NCBI RefSeq assembly: GCF_018362975.1
Contig: NZ_CP074371.1
Coordinates: 3,658,001-3,722,000 of the forward strand
Reading direction: 5' to 3'
Origin: Nocardia tengchongensis
GTDB taxonomy: Bacteria; Actinomycetota; Actinomycetes; Mycobacteriales; Mycobacteriaceae
DNA: 64,000 nt
Shown piece by piece: positions 8,781 through 17,586 of the stretch. The notes under the pieces were generated by a model. That model saw only the letters and a list, made by a program, of their open reading frames with translations, had not been told where the DNA came from and ran no database searches. The translations under genes and the position numbers were made by a program. Positions within the stretch are counted from its first letter, which is position 1. The number at the start of each line of letters is the position of its first letter.

Positions 8781-10754
8781 ATGGCACGTGCAACGGGTCA
8801 TGACAGAGAAGTACGACGGGTGCAGGCGGAGAAGGCGCTAGCCGCAGTCGGTCCATTGTCGACGCGGGCGCGCAACGTGTTGTCCGGGATGCTGGCGGAG
8901 GGTCGGCGAGGGTGGCACCTACTCGTTCGAGATTCACAACCGCTGGCGTCGCGAGGCGCTGATGCGTTTCTGATCGGGACCGGCGGGGTCTTCGGGCTCG
9001 TCTTCGATGATGTGGTGCCGGAGACGCCAACCGCCCGCGGCATCGAGGCGCACGCCGAGCAGCTTTTTGCTGACTTGCCGGTGGGAAACCATCGCAATGT
9101 GTTCGTTCCCGAGACGATCGAACTCGTATTGGTCGTTGCGCCACACGGCCGGCTGCGGGCTGCCGATGGCCTCCGCCGCGTGACCGAGCTCGACTACCGG
9201 TCGCTCTTCGGCAGTGAGGCACGACTAGATCGTGGCGTCGCCGGCAGGATTGCGGAACTCGTCGCCGCGCGGCGCCACGGTTACACGCTGTTGTCACTGG
9301 ATCGACCGCAGGCTCAGGTTGACTCGGGCGAAGTGGGATTGATCGGCACCGAACATCTGGTCGAGGGGGACCGGGTGCGGGCACTCGCGAAGCCGTTCCC
9401 GACCTGGATGACGTTCCTCGACCCCGACCAGCGGGCACTGGTAGCGAAGAACTACAACGGCCCGGCCAGGATCGCAGGACCTGCGGGCAGCGGCAAGACG
9501 GTGGTCGCGCTGCATCGGATGGCCCGTCGGGCGCGGAGAACTACCGGAAAGCTGTTGTTCACCACGTTCGTTCGCAACTTGCCGCGTTGCCAGGAACAGG
9601 GTTTCGCGCAGTTGGCGCCTGGCGCGATGCACCGGACAGAGTTCAAGAACCTACATTCGTGGGCGCGTGAGTTTCTCGACCAACGTGGAGAGCCGTCGGA
9701 GATGAAACTCGTCCAGGCTGACAACGCCTTCAATCTCGCCTGGTCGCGGGTAGGGAGCCGCGGATTGCTCGCGGAAATCGAACCTGACAACCGCTACTGG
9801 CGGGAGGAGATCGATCGCCTGATCAAAGGACGCGGTATCCATGACTTCGATGAATACGCCGGGTTGGATCGTCGTGGGCGGAACGGCCGACTGGTTCGAT
9901 CGGCTCGAAACGCTGTGTGGGATCTGCTCACTGAGTACGAGCAGATTCGCCGCCGCCGGCCCTTCCTCGACTCCAATGATCTCATCGCAGACGCGTTGAT
10001 CGAGCTGGAAAAGAACCCGCTCGAAGAGCTCTATGACATGGTCGTCGTAGATGAGGTCCAAGACATGTCGGTCCTCGGGCTGCGGCTCGTCCATGCCCTC
10101 ACCGGGGATGCGCCAAACGCGCTGCTACTGGTGGGCGACGGACAGCAGAAGATATACGCGGGTGGATGGAGGCTGTCGGATGCGGGAATCCCGATCGTTG
10201 GGCGCGGCGAGGTGCTTCGAGTCAACTACCGAAACTGCGAAGCCGTACTCGCGCTGGCTGCTTCGCTCGAGGGAAAGACCAGAGTTGACAATCTCGACGG
10301 TGACGCTGGTACTGCCCTGAGTCGTTCCGGCGGTGCCCTGCCTGGTGGGACAGCTGAAAGATGGAGCGGCAGCGACTCCGATGTCGAGGAACAGGTACGC
10401 ATCCAGTTGGACAGGATTACGGTACAGGGGATTCCTTTATCTGCGACGGCCCTGCTCACGTTGACAAACTACGATGCTGACCGATTTCGGGCAGCCCTGC
10501 GTCGGTGGCAAGTACCCTTCCGGAACCTCGAGGACTACACCGGTGCCGACGAGGACATGATCAAGATCGGCACCGTGTACCGCGCCAAGGGGCTCGACTT
10601 CCGTGCAGTCTTGCATCCATTCTTCGAGAAGGCTCTTCCCGCGGAACCGCTCACTGACGCGGAGCGTGACCGTGCCGAGTTGGTAATCAATCAGCGATTC
10701 GTCGCCGTCACCAGGGCACGCGAGTACGTCTGGTTGGGGACTGTCGAGAGATGA
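8781..10754 (+). CDS. UvrD/Rep superfamily 1 helicase with NERD-like N-terminal domain
   Basis: The ~657-residue protein has a Walker A motif GPAGSGKT about 240 residues in, motif II VVVDEVQD (~430), LLVGDGQQKIY (motif III), VNYRN (IV), GTVYRAKGLDF (V) and FVAVTRAREYVWLG (VI), a complete SF1 helicase set. The ~220-residue N-terminal region contains A-D-A-F-L-I-G-T-G-G-V-F-G-L-V-F-D-D, resembling the NERD domain core strand, but the expected catalytic lysine of V-K is replaced by D-D, so nuclease activity is doubtful. An ATG at 8751 would add ten residues; 8781 is preferred because of a G-rich ribosome binding site. The gene diverges from the STAND gene across ~200 bp. A role in DNA repair or phage defence is inferred. 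Confidence 0.8.
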   Translation: MARATGHDREVRRVQAEKALAAVGPLSTRARNVLSGMLAEGRRGWHLLVRDSQPLASRGADAFLIGTGGVFGLVFDDVVPETPTARGIEAHAEQLFADLPVGNHRNVFVPETIELVLVVAPHGRLRAADGLRRVTELDYRSLFGSEARLDRGVAGRIAELVAARRHGYTLLSLDRPQAQVDSGEVGLIGTEHLVEGDRVRALAKPFPTWMTFLDPDQRALVAKNYNGPARIAGPAGSGKTVVALHRMARRARRTTGKLLFTTFVRNLPRCQEQGFAQLAPGAMHRTEFKNLHSWAREFLDQRGEPSEMKLVQADNAFNLAWSRVGSRGLLAEIEPDNRYWREEIDRLIKGRGIHDFDEYAGLDRRGRNGRLVRSARNAVWDLLTEYEQIRRRRPFLDSNDLIADALIELEKNPLEELYDMVVVDEVQDMSVLGLRLVHALTGDAPNALLLVGDGQQKIYAGGWRLSDAGIPIVGRGEVLRVNYRNCEAVLALAASLEGKTRVDNLDGDAGTALSRSGGALPGGTAERWSGSDSDVEEQVRIQLDRITVQGIPLSATALLTLTNYDADRFRAALRRWQVPFRNLEDYTGADEDMIKIGTVYRAKGLDFRAVLHPFFEKALPAEPLTDAERDRAELVINQRFVAVTRAREYVWLGTVER

Positions 10755-11161
10755 GGTGGTTGCGGACCTCACGCTGTTCTGCTATCGATGGGGCGGCCAC
10801 TTCAGGCACGCGAATAATGAATACTTGGTTGGTTGTATTGTCAAGTTATGCAACATAATTCATCTATCGCGTCGAGGGCGGCGTAGTAGTCGACCGCCAC
10901 CAGTAACTATGATGGGCTTCGAGCAAGTCATCGAGCCCGATGCCGCCCGAGCTGGCCGCATCGACCATCGCGATGAGGACGGACCACCGTCCCGGGCATT
11001 GCTGAACAGACTGACCGCGGAACCACATGCCGCCGCGGCGGCCACGCTCGAACAGACGTGGTTCGGAGCAAGCGACGTCACATGGAAGAAGCGGGCCGAT
11101 CGTTCTTCTCTCCGGTCATTTGTGCCCTGCTGCTGTGCCCTGCGAGCAGTAAATTGGATTG
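10755..11161. other. Intergenic stretch without a supported gene
   Basis: About 400 bases follow the helicase. There is a locally AT-rich patch around 10810-10865 that could hold a promoter, but no clear -35/-10 pair, terminator hairpin, tRNA or insertion-sequence end was recognised. Open frames across it, including a long arginine-rich minus-strand frame, have shadow-like composition. Confidence 0.4.
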
Positions 11162-11542
11162 ATGGCAAATGTTTCGGAACTACCCGCACCGGAACGACGT
11201 CGGCTGGCCCAGCACACGCTGGACTCGCTGACGGACCGGGCGGGGCATACGTTGACGCGGGTGCGGTGCGGTTGTGGTCACCATGTTGCGGCGGTGTTCG
11301 ATACGCCGGCCGGCCCGGTGTATCAGTCGGCGACCGGGGGGCGCGCGCATGGGTCGCGTGATTTCGTCGATGCTGCGCACGGCGCTCATGGGCATGGCAC
11401 CCGGTTTGCGGATCTGCTCGCCGGTGATGGCTTTGTCGATGACGCGTTGCCGGCTTCCTGCGAATGCGGGCCGCACACACTGTCGCGGGTCCGACTCCAG
11501 CAGGCCGTCACGAACCACGAGCATAAGATTCAACTGCCCTGA
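11162..11542 (+). CDS. Small protein with two CxCxxH-type motifs, function unknown
   Basis: The 126-residue acidic protein carries two similar cysteine-histidine clusters, R-C-G-C-G-H-H (residues ~39-45) and S-C-E-C-G-P-H (~106-112), plus several isolated histidines. Paired CxCxxH clusters suggest a structural zinc site, but no family is recognised. There is no signal peptide. The ATG at 11162 is directly preceded by an in-frame TTG, and no strong ribosome binding site separates them. The flanks are non-coding upstream and a convergent PEBP gene downstream. Confidence 0.6.
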   Translation: MANVSELPAPERRRLAQHTLDSLTDRAGHTLTRVRCGCGHHVAAVFDTPAGPVYQSATGGRAHGSRDFVDAAHGAHGHGTRFADLLAGDGFVDDALPASCECGPHTLSRVRLQQAVTNHEHKIQLP

Positions 11543-11616
11543 TCAGCCATCACAACGATCCCGCCGCCCGCCCGTGGAAGCGGCGGTTCCCCGGGTGTGC
11601 CATGCGCTCGGGTGGC

Positions 11617-12219
11617 TCAGTTCGAGCTCAGGGCGGAGTTGAGCGTGTAGGTGCCGACGAGGTCGGCTTGTCCCAGGACGTGGCCGGCCATCGCTTCGCG
11701 CAGCCGTTTGCCGTTCACTGCCTGTCGCAGCGGCAGCCGTTCGACATCCAGGGCGCTGACGGTGAACACGTAGTGATGGATGCGCTGGTCGTTCCAGGGC
11801 GGGCAGGGGCCGTCGTAGCCGTAATGATCGTTTCCCGCACTGCTGAAGTCGTTGAGGCCGTACCGCGCGTTATGGGGTGCGGCCGGACCCGACCTGCCGT
11901 GTGTGGTCTGGAGGCTGCCTGCGGTGATCTGTCGCACGTCGGCTGGGATATCGAACAACACCAAATGGTAGAAGTCGGTGCGCGGCAATTCCTCCGGCAC
12001 AGTTCGCCCTTCGATGTTCACGTCCGAGCCGGTGTGGGGTACGTCGGGGTCGCAGCACACGACCGCGAACGATCGTGTTCCCGCCGGCACCTCATCCCAC
12101 GCCAGATGCGGGTTGCTATTGGCGCCCGCCCGGACATGGTGCACGGCATCCGGCACCCCGTAGGCGAACGCGCCCGGAATGCGCGCATTATCGTCGAATG
12201 AATCACTTCGGACCTTCAT
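11617..12219 (-). CDS. PEBP family (YbhB/YbcL-type) protein
   Basis: The 200-residue protein matches the bacterial phosphatidylethanolamine-binding protein family: N-P-H-L-A-W-D-E-V-P-A-G-T-R-S-F-A-V-V near the start, the C-D-P-D-V-P anion-site region, F-Y-H-L-V-L-F-D-I-P, Y-D-G-P-C-P-P and H-H-Y-V-F-T-V. It is cytosolic, with no signal peptide. The frame is open further upstream, but ATG 12219 is chosen because GGAGG precedes it and the family N-terminus begins there. The gene is monocistronic and diverges from the CapA-like gene. Its cellular ligand is unknown. Confidence 0.88.
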   Translation of the reverse strand: MKVRSDSFDDNARIPGAFAYGVPDAVHHVRAGANSNPHLAWDEVPAGTRSFAVVCCDPDVPHTGSDVNIEGRTVPEELPRTDFYHLVLFDIPADVRQITAGSLQTTHGRSGPAAPHNARYGLNDFSSAGNDHYGYDGPCPPWNDQRIHHYVFTVSALDVERLPLRQAVNGKRLREAMAGHVLGQADLVGTYTLNSALSSN

Positions 12220-12304
12220 AACGATGCCTCCTTGCCCAGAAGCGAAGGCGATCGGAGCGGTATCCCCACCACTACAATTGCCATTACGAGCCATGAGATA
12301 AACG

Positions 12305-13470
12305 ATGACGCAGACGAGCAGTCCACGGCAACAGAGTCCCGTCACCGTGCTGCTGGGCGGTGATGTGATGCTCGGTCGCGGCGTCGACCAGATCCAGGCG
12401 CATCCAGGTGATCCGCTGTTGTACGAACCGTGGGTCGATGACGCTCGCCGCTACGTCGAGTTGGCGGAGAAGGCGAACGGGCCGATACCGTACCCGGTCG
12501 ACTTCGAGTGGCTGTGGGGCGACGTCGGGCCGATGCTCGACCAATTGGCACCCGAGGTCCGGCTGATAAACCTCGAAACCTCGATTACCACCGACGGCGT
12601 ATTCGCGCCCGCCAAGGGCATCCATTATCGGATGAACCCCGCCAATATCGTGACGCTGAAAGCGATTCGGCCCGACGTTTGCGCTTTGGCCAACAACCAC
12701 ATCCTCGATTTCGGAAGTCGCGGTCTGCGCGACACGCTAGACGCGCTCGACGCGGCGGGCATCGGCACAGCCGGGGCGGGAACGAGCATCGACGCAGCCT
12801 GCCGCCCGCTGGTGGTGGAGTCTGCCACCGGGCTGCGGGTGGTCATCGTCTCGGTCGCTTGCACCAGCAGCGGCGTGCCGCGGGCGTGGGCCGCGCAGCA
12901 TGATCGGCCGGGAGTATGGCTGTTCGGTGATCCGCCGGGCCGTAGCATTGCCGACCATGTCGCGGCGCAAGCATTGGCGCACAAGCTTCCCGGCGATATT
13001 CTGATCGTGTCCGTGCATTGGGGCCCGAACTGGGGCTACGGGATCGGGCGGAGCGAAATCCAGTTCGCGCGACGGCTCATCGACGCCGGCGTCGACATCG
13101 TGCACGGGCATTCATCGCACCATCCTCGCCCCGTCGAGATCTACCATGGCAGACCGATTTTCTATGGCTGCGGTGATGTCATCGACGACTACGAGGGCAT
13201 CCCGGGATATGGGTTCTACCGTCCCGAACTGCGGCTGCTCTACTGGTTTCGGTCGAGCCCGGCGGGCAGCCGACCGGAATCCGGATGTTGCCCATGCGGA
13301 TACGGCGCATGCGGCTCGAACATGCTTCCCGGGCCGATGCCGATTGGCTGGGTAAGACGCTTACTCGCATCAGCCGCCGGTTCCACACCCATATCGACCG
13401 CGGAGCGGACGACCTGCTCGAGCTGTCGAGCCTCGGCAGTTCGGTCCGTTGTTCAAATGCCACGGAATAG
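12305..13470 (+). CDS. CapA-like metallophosphatase-fold protein (C-terminal frameshift near 13250)
   Basis: The protein matches the CapA / poly-gamma-glutamate biosynthesis family: L-L-G-G-D-V-M-L-G-R near residue 20, N-L-E-T-S-I (~97), A-L-A-N-N-H-I-L-D-F-G (~127), V-S-V-H-W-G-P-N-W-G (~235) and H-G-H-S-S-H-H (~262). After L-L-Y-W the original frame turns cysteine- and serine-rich. A one-base shift at about 13250 restores a family-like tail ending P-M-R-I-R-R-M-R-L-E-H-A-S with a stop at 13470. No signal peptide is present and no Cap/Pgs partners are nearby, so a capsule role is not supported and the substrate is unknown. If the shift is real, the C-terminus is replaced by about 80 unrelated residues. 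Confidence 0.8.
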
Positions 13471-13564
13471 CCACACGCTATTGTCGTGGTGATCGGGAGA
13501 GGGCACTGTGAAAGACGTCGGTGGCGCTACCGGGCGCTGCCTCTGTGCAGAAAGGAGGTGGATC

Positions 13565-14188
13565 GTGTACGCACGGTCTACCACGCTTCAGGCGCAACTT
13601 TCCGCTCTGGAATCAGGGATCGCCCATGTGCGGGACGAGGTGATGCCGGAGCTGGAGGGAATTCCCGGTTGTATCGGGCTTTCGTTGCTGGTCGATCGGA
13701 AAACCGGCCGGTGCATCGTGACGACCGCGTGGGATTCCGAGGACGCGCTGCGGGCGAGCGCCGCGCAGGTGATGCCGATTCGCAATCGCGCGGCCGAGAA
13801 ATTCGGCGGTAGTCCGATGGTCGAGGAATGGGAGATCGCGGCCATGCATCGCGCGCATCCGGCGCCACAAGGCGCGTGTGCCCGCGTCACCTGGGTGAAG
13901 ACCGATCCCAGCAGGCTCGGCAGCGCCATCGAGGTCTATCGGGACCACACCTTGCCCGGTATGGAGCAGCAGCTCGATGGATTCTGCAGCGCGAGCCTGA
14001 TGGTGAACCGGTCGTCGGGTCGTGCCGTCTCGTGCAGTGTCTACGACGATGCAGAGGCGATGGAGAGCAACCGGATCGCGTCGGCCGCGTTGCGCGTGGA
14101 CGCCGCCCGGCAGGCGCGCGTCGAGGCCGTCGACGTGCGCGAATTCGAGTTGGTATTGGCGCATTTGCGCGTCCCGGAACTGGTCTGA
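13565..14188 (+). CDS. Dimeric alpha-beta barrel (antibiotic biosynthesis monooxygenase-like) protein, two tandem halves
   Basis: The 207-residue protein contains two ABM-like ferredoxin folds. The first (~1-95) has G-C-I-G-L-S-L-L-V-D-R-K-T-G-R-C-I-V-T-T-A-W-D-S; the second (~100-200) has G-F-C-S-A-S-L-M-V-N-R-S-S-G-R-A-V-S-C-S-V-Y-D-D. The repeat suggests an internal duplication that mimics the usual homodimer. GTG 13565 is chosen because AAAGGAGG lies just upstream. Typical ABM catalytic residues are not evident, so it may bind a ligand rather than oxidise it. It stands alone, between the CapA-like gene and a convergent transporter gene. Confidence 0.75.
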   Translation: MYARSTTLQAQLSALESGIAHVRDEVMPELEGIPGCIGLSLLVDRKTGRCIVTTAWDSEDALRASAAQVMPIRNRAAEKFGGSPMVEEWEIAAMHRAHPAPQGACARVTWVKTDPSRLGSAIEVYRDHTLPGMEQQLDGFCSASLMVNRSSGRAVSCSVYDDAEAMESNRIASAALRVDAARQARVEAVDVREFELVLAHLRVPELV

Positions 14189-14366
14189 CCGAGACCGGTT
14201 CGACGCGTCGAGTCCATCACGGGGCGGTTGGTTGCCCGGCGGCATGGTGACTCGGGGCCGGGATAACGCGGTGTATTTCACCGCCCGGCCCTTCGCTGCG
14301 GCTCATCGCCGCGGGCGCCGAAACCGATTCCTTCATCAGGCTCTTTTCGGACGGTTTGTGGAGCGT

Positions 14367-15842
14367 TCAACAAGTCGATGATGCGACTGTGTGGTCTGTA
14401 CTGGGGTCGGCTTCGGCGGGTGGGTGCAGGATCGAGACGGTTGTCGCGACGATGAGGTTGGCAGTCAGGGCGACGAGGCCGCCGTTGACGCCGATCAGGG
14501 GGTCGTGGCCGGTGGCATGCAAGAGGATGACCACCGCCCCGCCGGTGACCAGACCCGTGCCGACGCCGAGGGCGGTCAACCTTCTCCAATACAGCCCGAG
14601 CAGGACGGCTGGGACGAGTTGGGCGATGCCCTCGTAGGAGACGACCGAGAGGTTCACCAGGAGCTTCGGGAAGAGGAGTGATCCGGCCAGGGCGATTGCG
14701 CCGACGAGCAACCCGATCAGTTGGGAGGCGGTGCGTTGGCGGGCGTCGGAGGCGCCGTCGCCGCGGAGGCCGCCGCCCAGAACCGTTCGGCCGCACAGGG
14801 TTCCGATGGCGATGAGGAAGACGCTCATAGGAACGATCGCGGAGAGCGCGCCTGCGATGCCGATAAGCGCGACGACGGGGGCGGGGAGGGCGTCGGTGAC
14901 CAGGGTGAATAGAGCCAGGTCGGGGTTAGCCAACGCGGGAGCGGCGAAGAGGGCTGCGGCACCGATCAGGATCGGGACGAGCAGGAGGATCTGGTACCAG
15001 GGGAGGAGGATCGAGTTGCGGCGCAAGGCGTTCGGGGATTTGGCGGAGAGGTAGCCGGCCACGACGGTGGGGAAGACGCAGATGGTGATGGCGTTCAGGA
15101 TGATGGTGGAGATGAACCAGGAGGCGCCGAAGGTGCCGCCGGTGGCGCCGGGGAAGGTCAGCCATTGGGATTTTTCGGTGACCAGGCGGTCGAGTAGTTC
15201 GCCGGGGCCGTGGAAGTAGTGGCGGGGGATGTAGATAGCGAGGATGGCGATCGAGAGGACGGCGAGGCTGTCCTTCAGGACGCTGACCCAGGCCGAGCCG
15301 CGGAGGCCGGAGGTCAGGATGAAGGTTTCGGCTACGACGAAGGAGATGATCGCAGCCGTTTTCAGGTTGATGGCGCCGTAGGACATGGCGTTGACGACGA
15401 CGCCCATGCCTTGGATCTGCAACTGCACGTAGGGGATCAGGAAGATCGTGCAGATGAGCGCGACCGCGATGCCCAAAGGCCGTGAGCGGAAACGGTGTTC
15501 GGCGATGTCGGCGATCGACACCAGGTTGTGGCGGGCGCAGTAGGTCCACAGCGCGGGGGCGACCAGGTACGCGACGGCCAGGCCGGTGCTGAGGTAGGCG
15601 ATCAGGTAGAAGATCGGGATGCCGTAGCGGTAGGACGAGCCGGCGGCGCCGAGAAACGAGAAACTGGTGTAGGTTTCGCCCGCCATCAGGACCAGGACGA
15701 ACACGGTGCCGAGGCCGCGTTCGGTGATGGACCACTCCGACAGGGAACGGGTGCGGCCACGCGCGGACAGGATGCCGATCACGACCGTGGCCAGCATCGC
15801 GATCGTGAACAGGGATACCGCCACGGTGGCCTGGCCGGTCAT
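14367..15842 (-). CDS. Solute:sodium symporter (SSS) family permease, MctP-like
   Basis: The 491-residue integral membrane protein has about 13 hydrophobic segments. It shows SSS features such as the W-S-I-T-E-R-G-L-G lead, A-G-E-T-Y-T-S-F-S-F-L-G-A-A-G in TM2, V-S-I-A-D-I-A-E-H-R-F and A-L-S-A-I-V-P-M-S-V-F in the core. The closest recalled group is the monocarboxylate/acetate MctP-type permeases, which are routinely paired with a DUF3311 protein as here. The ATG at 15842 overlaps the DUF3311 stop (ATGA). Exact substrate not determinable; a short-chain organic acid is a reasonable guess. Confidence 0.87.
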   Translation of the reverse strand: MTGQATVAVSLFTIAMLATVVIGILSARGRTRSLSEWSITERGLGTVFVLVLMAGETYTSFSFLGAAGSSYRYGIPIFYLIAYLSTGLAVAYLVAPALWTYCARHNLVSIADIAEHRFRSRPLGIAVALICTIFLIPYVQLQIQGMGVVVNAMSYGAINLKTAAIISFVVAETFILTSGLRGSAWVSVLKDSLAVLSIAILAIYIPRHYFHGPGELLDRLVTEKSQWLTFPGATGGTFGASWFISTIILNAITICVFPTVVAGYLSAKSPNALRRNSILLPWYQILLLVPILIGAAALFAAPALANPDLALFTLVTDALPAPVVALIGIAGALSAIVPMSVFLIAIGTLCGRTVLGGGLRGDGASDARQRTASQLIGLLVGAIALAGSLLFPKLLVNLSVVSYEGIAQLVPAVLLGLYWRRLTALGVGTGLVTGGAVVILLHATGHDPLIGVNGGLVALTANLIVATTVSILHPPAEADPSTDHTVASSTC

Positions 15843-16129
15843 CGCGGGTCTCCGATCGGGCCGTCCGGATTGTCGGCGGGGACGAATTCTGCTGCGCCGG
15901 AACGGTATGCGGGGTCGCGGCGGGCGACGAACCAGATCAGTGGGCCGATCGCAATGGTGACGGCGATCAGGTATGCGGCCAGGAACGGGATGCCGAAGAC
16001 ACGCGGTTCGATGCGGTTCGCGACGGCCGGGGCCAGGCAGTAGAGCAGGCCGGGCAACGCCAGCAGGAGTAGCACGGGGCCGCGCTGTCGCAGGGGGATG
16101 GCGGTCGAGGCCGAATCCGGGTGGGACAT
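15839..16129 (-). CDS. DUF3311 small membrane protein, partner of the SSS permease
   Basis: The 96-residue protein has two hydrophobic segments (L-L-L-L-A-L-P-G-L-L-Y-C and A-A-Y-L-I-A-V-T-I-A-I-G-P-L-I-W-F) separated by the short R-I-E-P-R-V-F-G-I-P-F loop typical of DUF3311, ending in R-R-D-P-A-Y. DUF3311 proteins precede MctP-type SSS permeases in many actinobacteria and probably help them assemble or function. The 4-base overlap with the permease supports co-translation. Confidence 0.87.
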   Translation of the reverse strand: MSHPDSASTAIPLRQRGPVLLLLALPGLLYCLAPAVANRIEPRVFGIPFLAAYLIAVTIAIGPLIWFVARRDPAYRSGAAEFVPADNPDGPIGDPR

Positions 16130-16252
16130 GGATTCTCCGGGTGTTCGCTGGGGCGCTGTCTGTGCGCACTATTCCATGGAAGGAATGCGACAGGGCGCCA
16201 CCCTGGCCGATCGCCGGGCTGGCGGAATCGGCCAGAGATCAAGCGTGCCTGG

Positions 16253-17149
16253 TCATTTGCCCGTGACCTGGTCTTCGATCACCGCCACCACATCCGCGGG
16301 ATCCAGTTGGGTGAGCCGTTGTGCGACGAAGGTCAGGATGTCAGCGACTATGGCGGCACGTGCCGCCGCGTTGCCGGAGAGTTCCGCTCGCTGCATCTCG
16401 GTGGTCATTACCTCGTCTATCGCGGTGTCGACCACGTCGCGACCACGTGGTTCGCGAACGTGAATGGACAGGTGCAACGAGCTCGCGGTGGGCTGAGCCC
16501 GTGCGTGGTGGGCCGCGTAGGGCGGCAGGTACAGCCCGTCGCCGGGGCGGAGGGTCACCACCTGCTCGGGTCCGCACTCTGCCTGGTCCACGGTGCCGAT
16601 CCGCCGCGCTCGGGGGTCGGACGGAAGGTCGAAGACGGACCAGCGCTTCTCGCCGTCGAGCTGTGCGACGAATACGTGTGCGTCGTCGCGATGGGTGAGC
16701 AGGCCTTGGCACCCCGCGGGGCTGTAGAACGCCGTTGCCTTAACCTCGGCGACCAGTAGTTGGGTCAATGTTCTGCAGAGATCACGGCATGGCGGGTGCC
16801 ACTCGTGCATATTGCACAGCATCAACGTTCCACCCTGTGTGAAGACGTCGCGAGTCTTGTCGGCATCGATGAATCCGTTGACAGATTGTCCCGCAACGGA
16901 TCTCGGTGAAGCCACGAGACGGATGGGCACCTGCATGCCGTCCAGGAAGACCTTGAAGAATGGATGTTGAAGCAGGCTGCAGTCCACCCATGTCTCGACG
17001 TCGTCGACCGTGAGAGCACGTCGAAACTCTTCGGACACTGTGAATTGCGATGGCGCATTCCCCCACGAAAGCGCTGCCGCCTGATCAGACCTAGCGAATA
17101 GTTGGCCAACGAGTGAACCTGTCGCCTCGCGGAGGCGTAAATCCGTCAC
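16253..17149 (-). CDS. JmjC / cupin-like 2-oxoglutarate and Fe(II)-dependent oxygenase
   Basis: The 298-residue protein has the bacterial JmjC (cupin_4, ribosomal-oxygenase-like) fold. A THRDDAHVF segment (~153-161) supplies the H-x-D iron ligands, L-R-P-G-D-G-L-Y-L-P-P-Y-A-A-H-H-A (~203-219) supplies the distal histidine, and W-S-V-F-D-L lies between. Known relatives hydroxylate ribosomal proteins or peptides. The GTG start at 17149 has GGGAGAG close upstream. It diverges across ~160 bp from a small protein gene and a GRDP-like gene, which may provide its peptide substrate and recognition element. That link is inference. The protein is shorter than YcfD-type enzymes and lacks an obvious long dimerisation tail. 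Confidence 0.8.
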   Translation of the reverse strand: MTDLRLREATGSLVGQLFARSDQAAALSWGNAPSQFTVSEEFRRALTVDDVETWVDCSLLQHPFFKVFLDGMQVPIRLVASPRSVAGQSVNGFIDADKTRDVFTQGGTLMLCNMHEWHPPCRDLCRTLTQLLVAEVKATAFYSPAGCQGLLTHRDDAHVFVAQLDGEKRWSVFDLPSDPRARRIGTVDQAECGPEQVVTLRPGDGLYLPPYAAHHARAQPTASSLHLSIHVREPRGRDVVDTAIDEVMTTEMQRAELSGNAAARAAIVADILTFVAQRLTQLDPADVVAVIEDQVTGK

Positions 17150-17312
17150 GGCACTCTCCCTTCGTTGGAAAGAAAAGGGTAATCGGAGGTCACTGCGTTC
17201 CTACCACGCGCGTCGACGTATTTCGCGGCGCGCCTCGCGTTGCACACGGCGCCGGCACACATAGAATCGGGCAGCTTCCATGCCGTTTCCATGTCGATTC
17301 TCGGGAGGATTC

Positions 17313-17586
17313 GTGGCCAAATCTACTGGTAAACAACCCGAAATCCGTGAAAATCCGCTGGTCGCTGAACTGCCCGATGTGCCATAACGAGCTCGAGGTT
17401 CATACCTTCGACCGCGCGGTCGAGGATCTCGCCATGAACATCGTCGCGGCGGACGCGATCGCCTACGCGGCCGAGGAACCGGTGTTCGACGCGCGTGATC
17501 TTCCGGGCCGCATCACCGACGAGGAACGCATCCTGATCGCGGAGGCTCTCGAAGATTCCGGACTGTTCACCAGGGAGGCTCGATGA
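17313..17586 (+). CDS. Small protein of the JmjC/GRDP locus (24-residue peptide, or ~91-residue protein if a frameshift near 17380 is an error)
   Basis: GTG 17313 has an excellent ribosome binding site (GGGAGG, 4 bases away) and opens a 24-codon frame, VAKSTGKQPEIRENPLVAEL then PDVP and TAA. Immediately after, the +1 frame encodes N-E-L-E-V-H-T-F-D-R-A-V-E-D-L and continues to 17586. Restoring one base near 17382 gives one continuous, natural-looking protein of about 91 residues. Its C-terminal part (F-D-A-R-D-L-P-G-R-I-T-D-E-E-R) resembles the C-terminus of the next protein (F-Y-V-R-E-L-P-G-G-L-H-D-E-E-K), so the two share a domain. The stop overlaps the next start (ATGA). Given the other single-base errors here, the long form is favoured, but a true 24-residue peptide is not excluded. 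Confidence 0.55.

Noticed and set aside
10860..11480. A minus-strand arginine/histidine-rich frame covering the gap after the helicase
   Set aside because: Shadow-like composition; it overlaps the better supported gene at 11162.
17113..17346. N-terminal extension of the small protein gene in the +1 frame
   Set aside because: Composition upstream of 17347 is not protein-like, and the good ribosome binding site belongs to GTG 17313 in the other frame.
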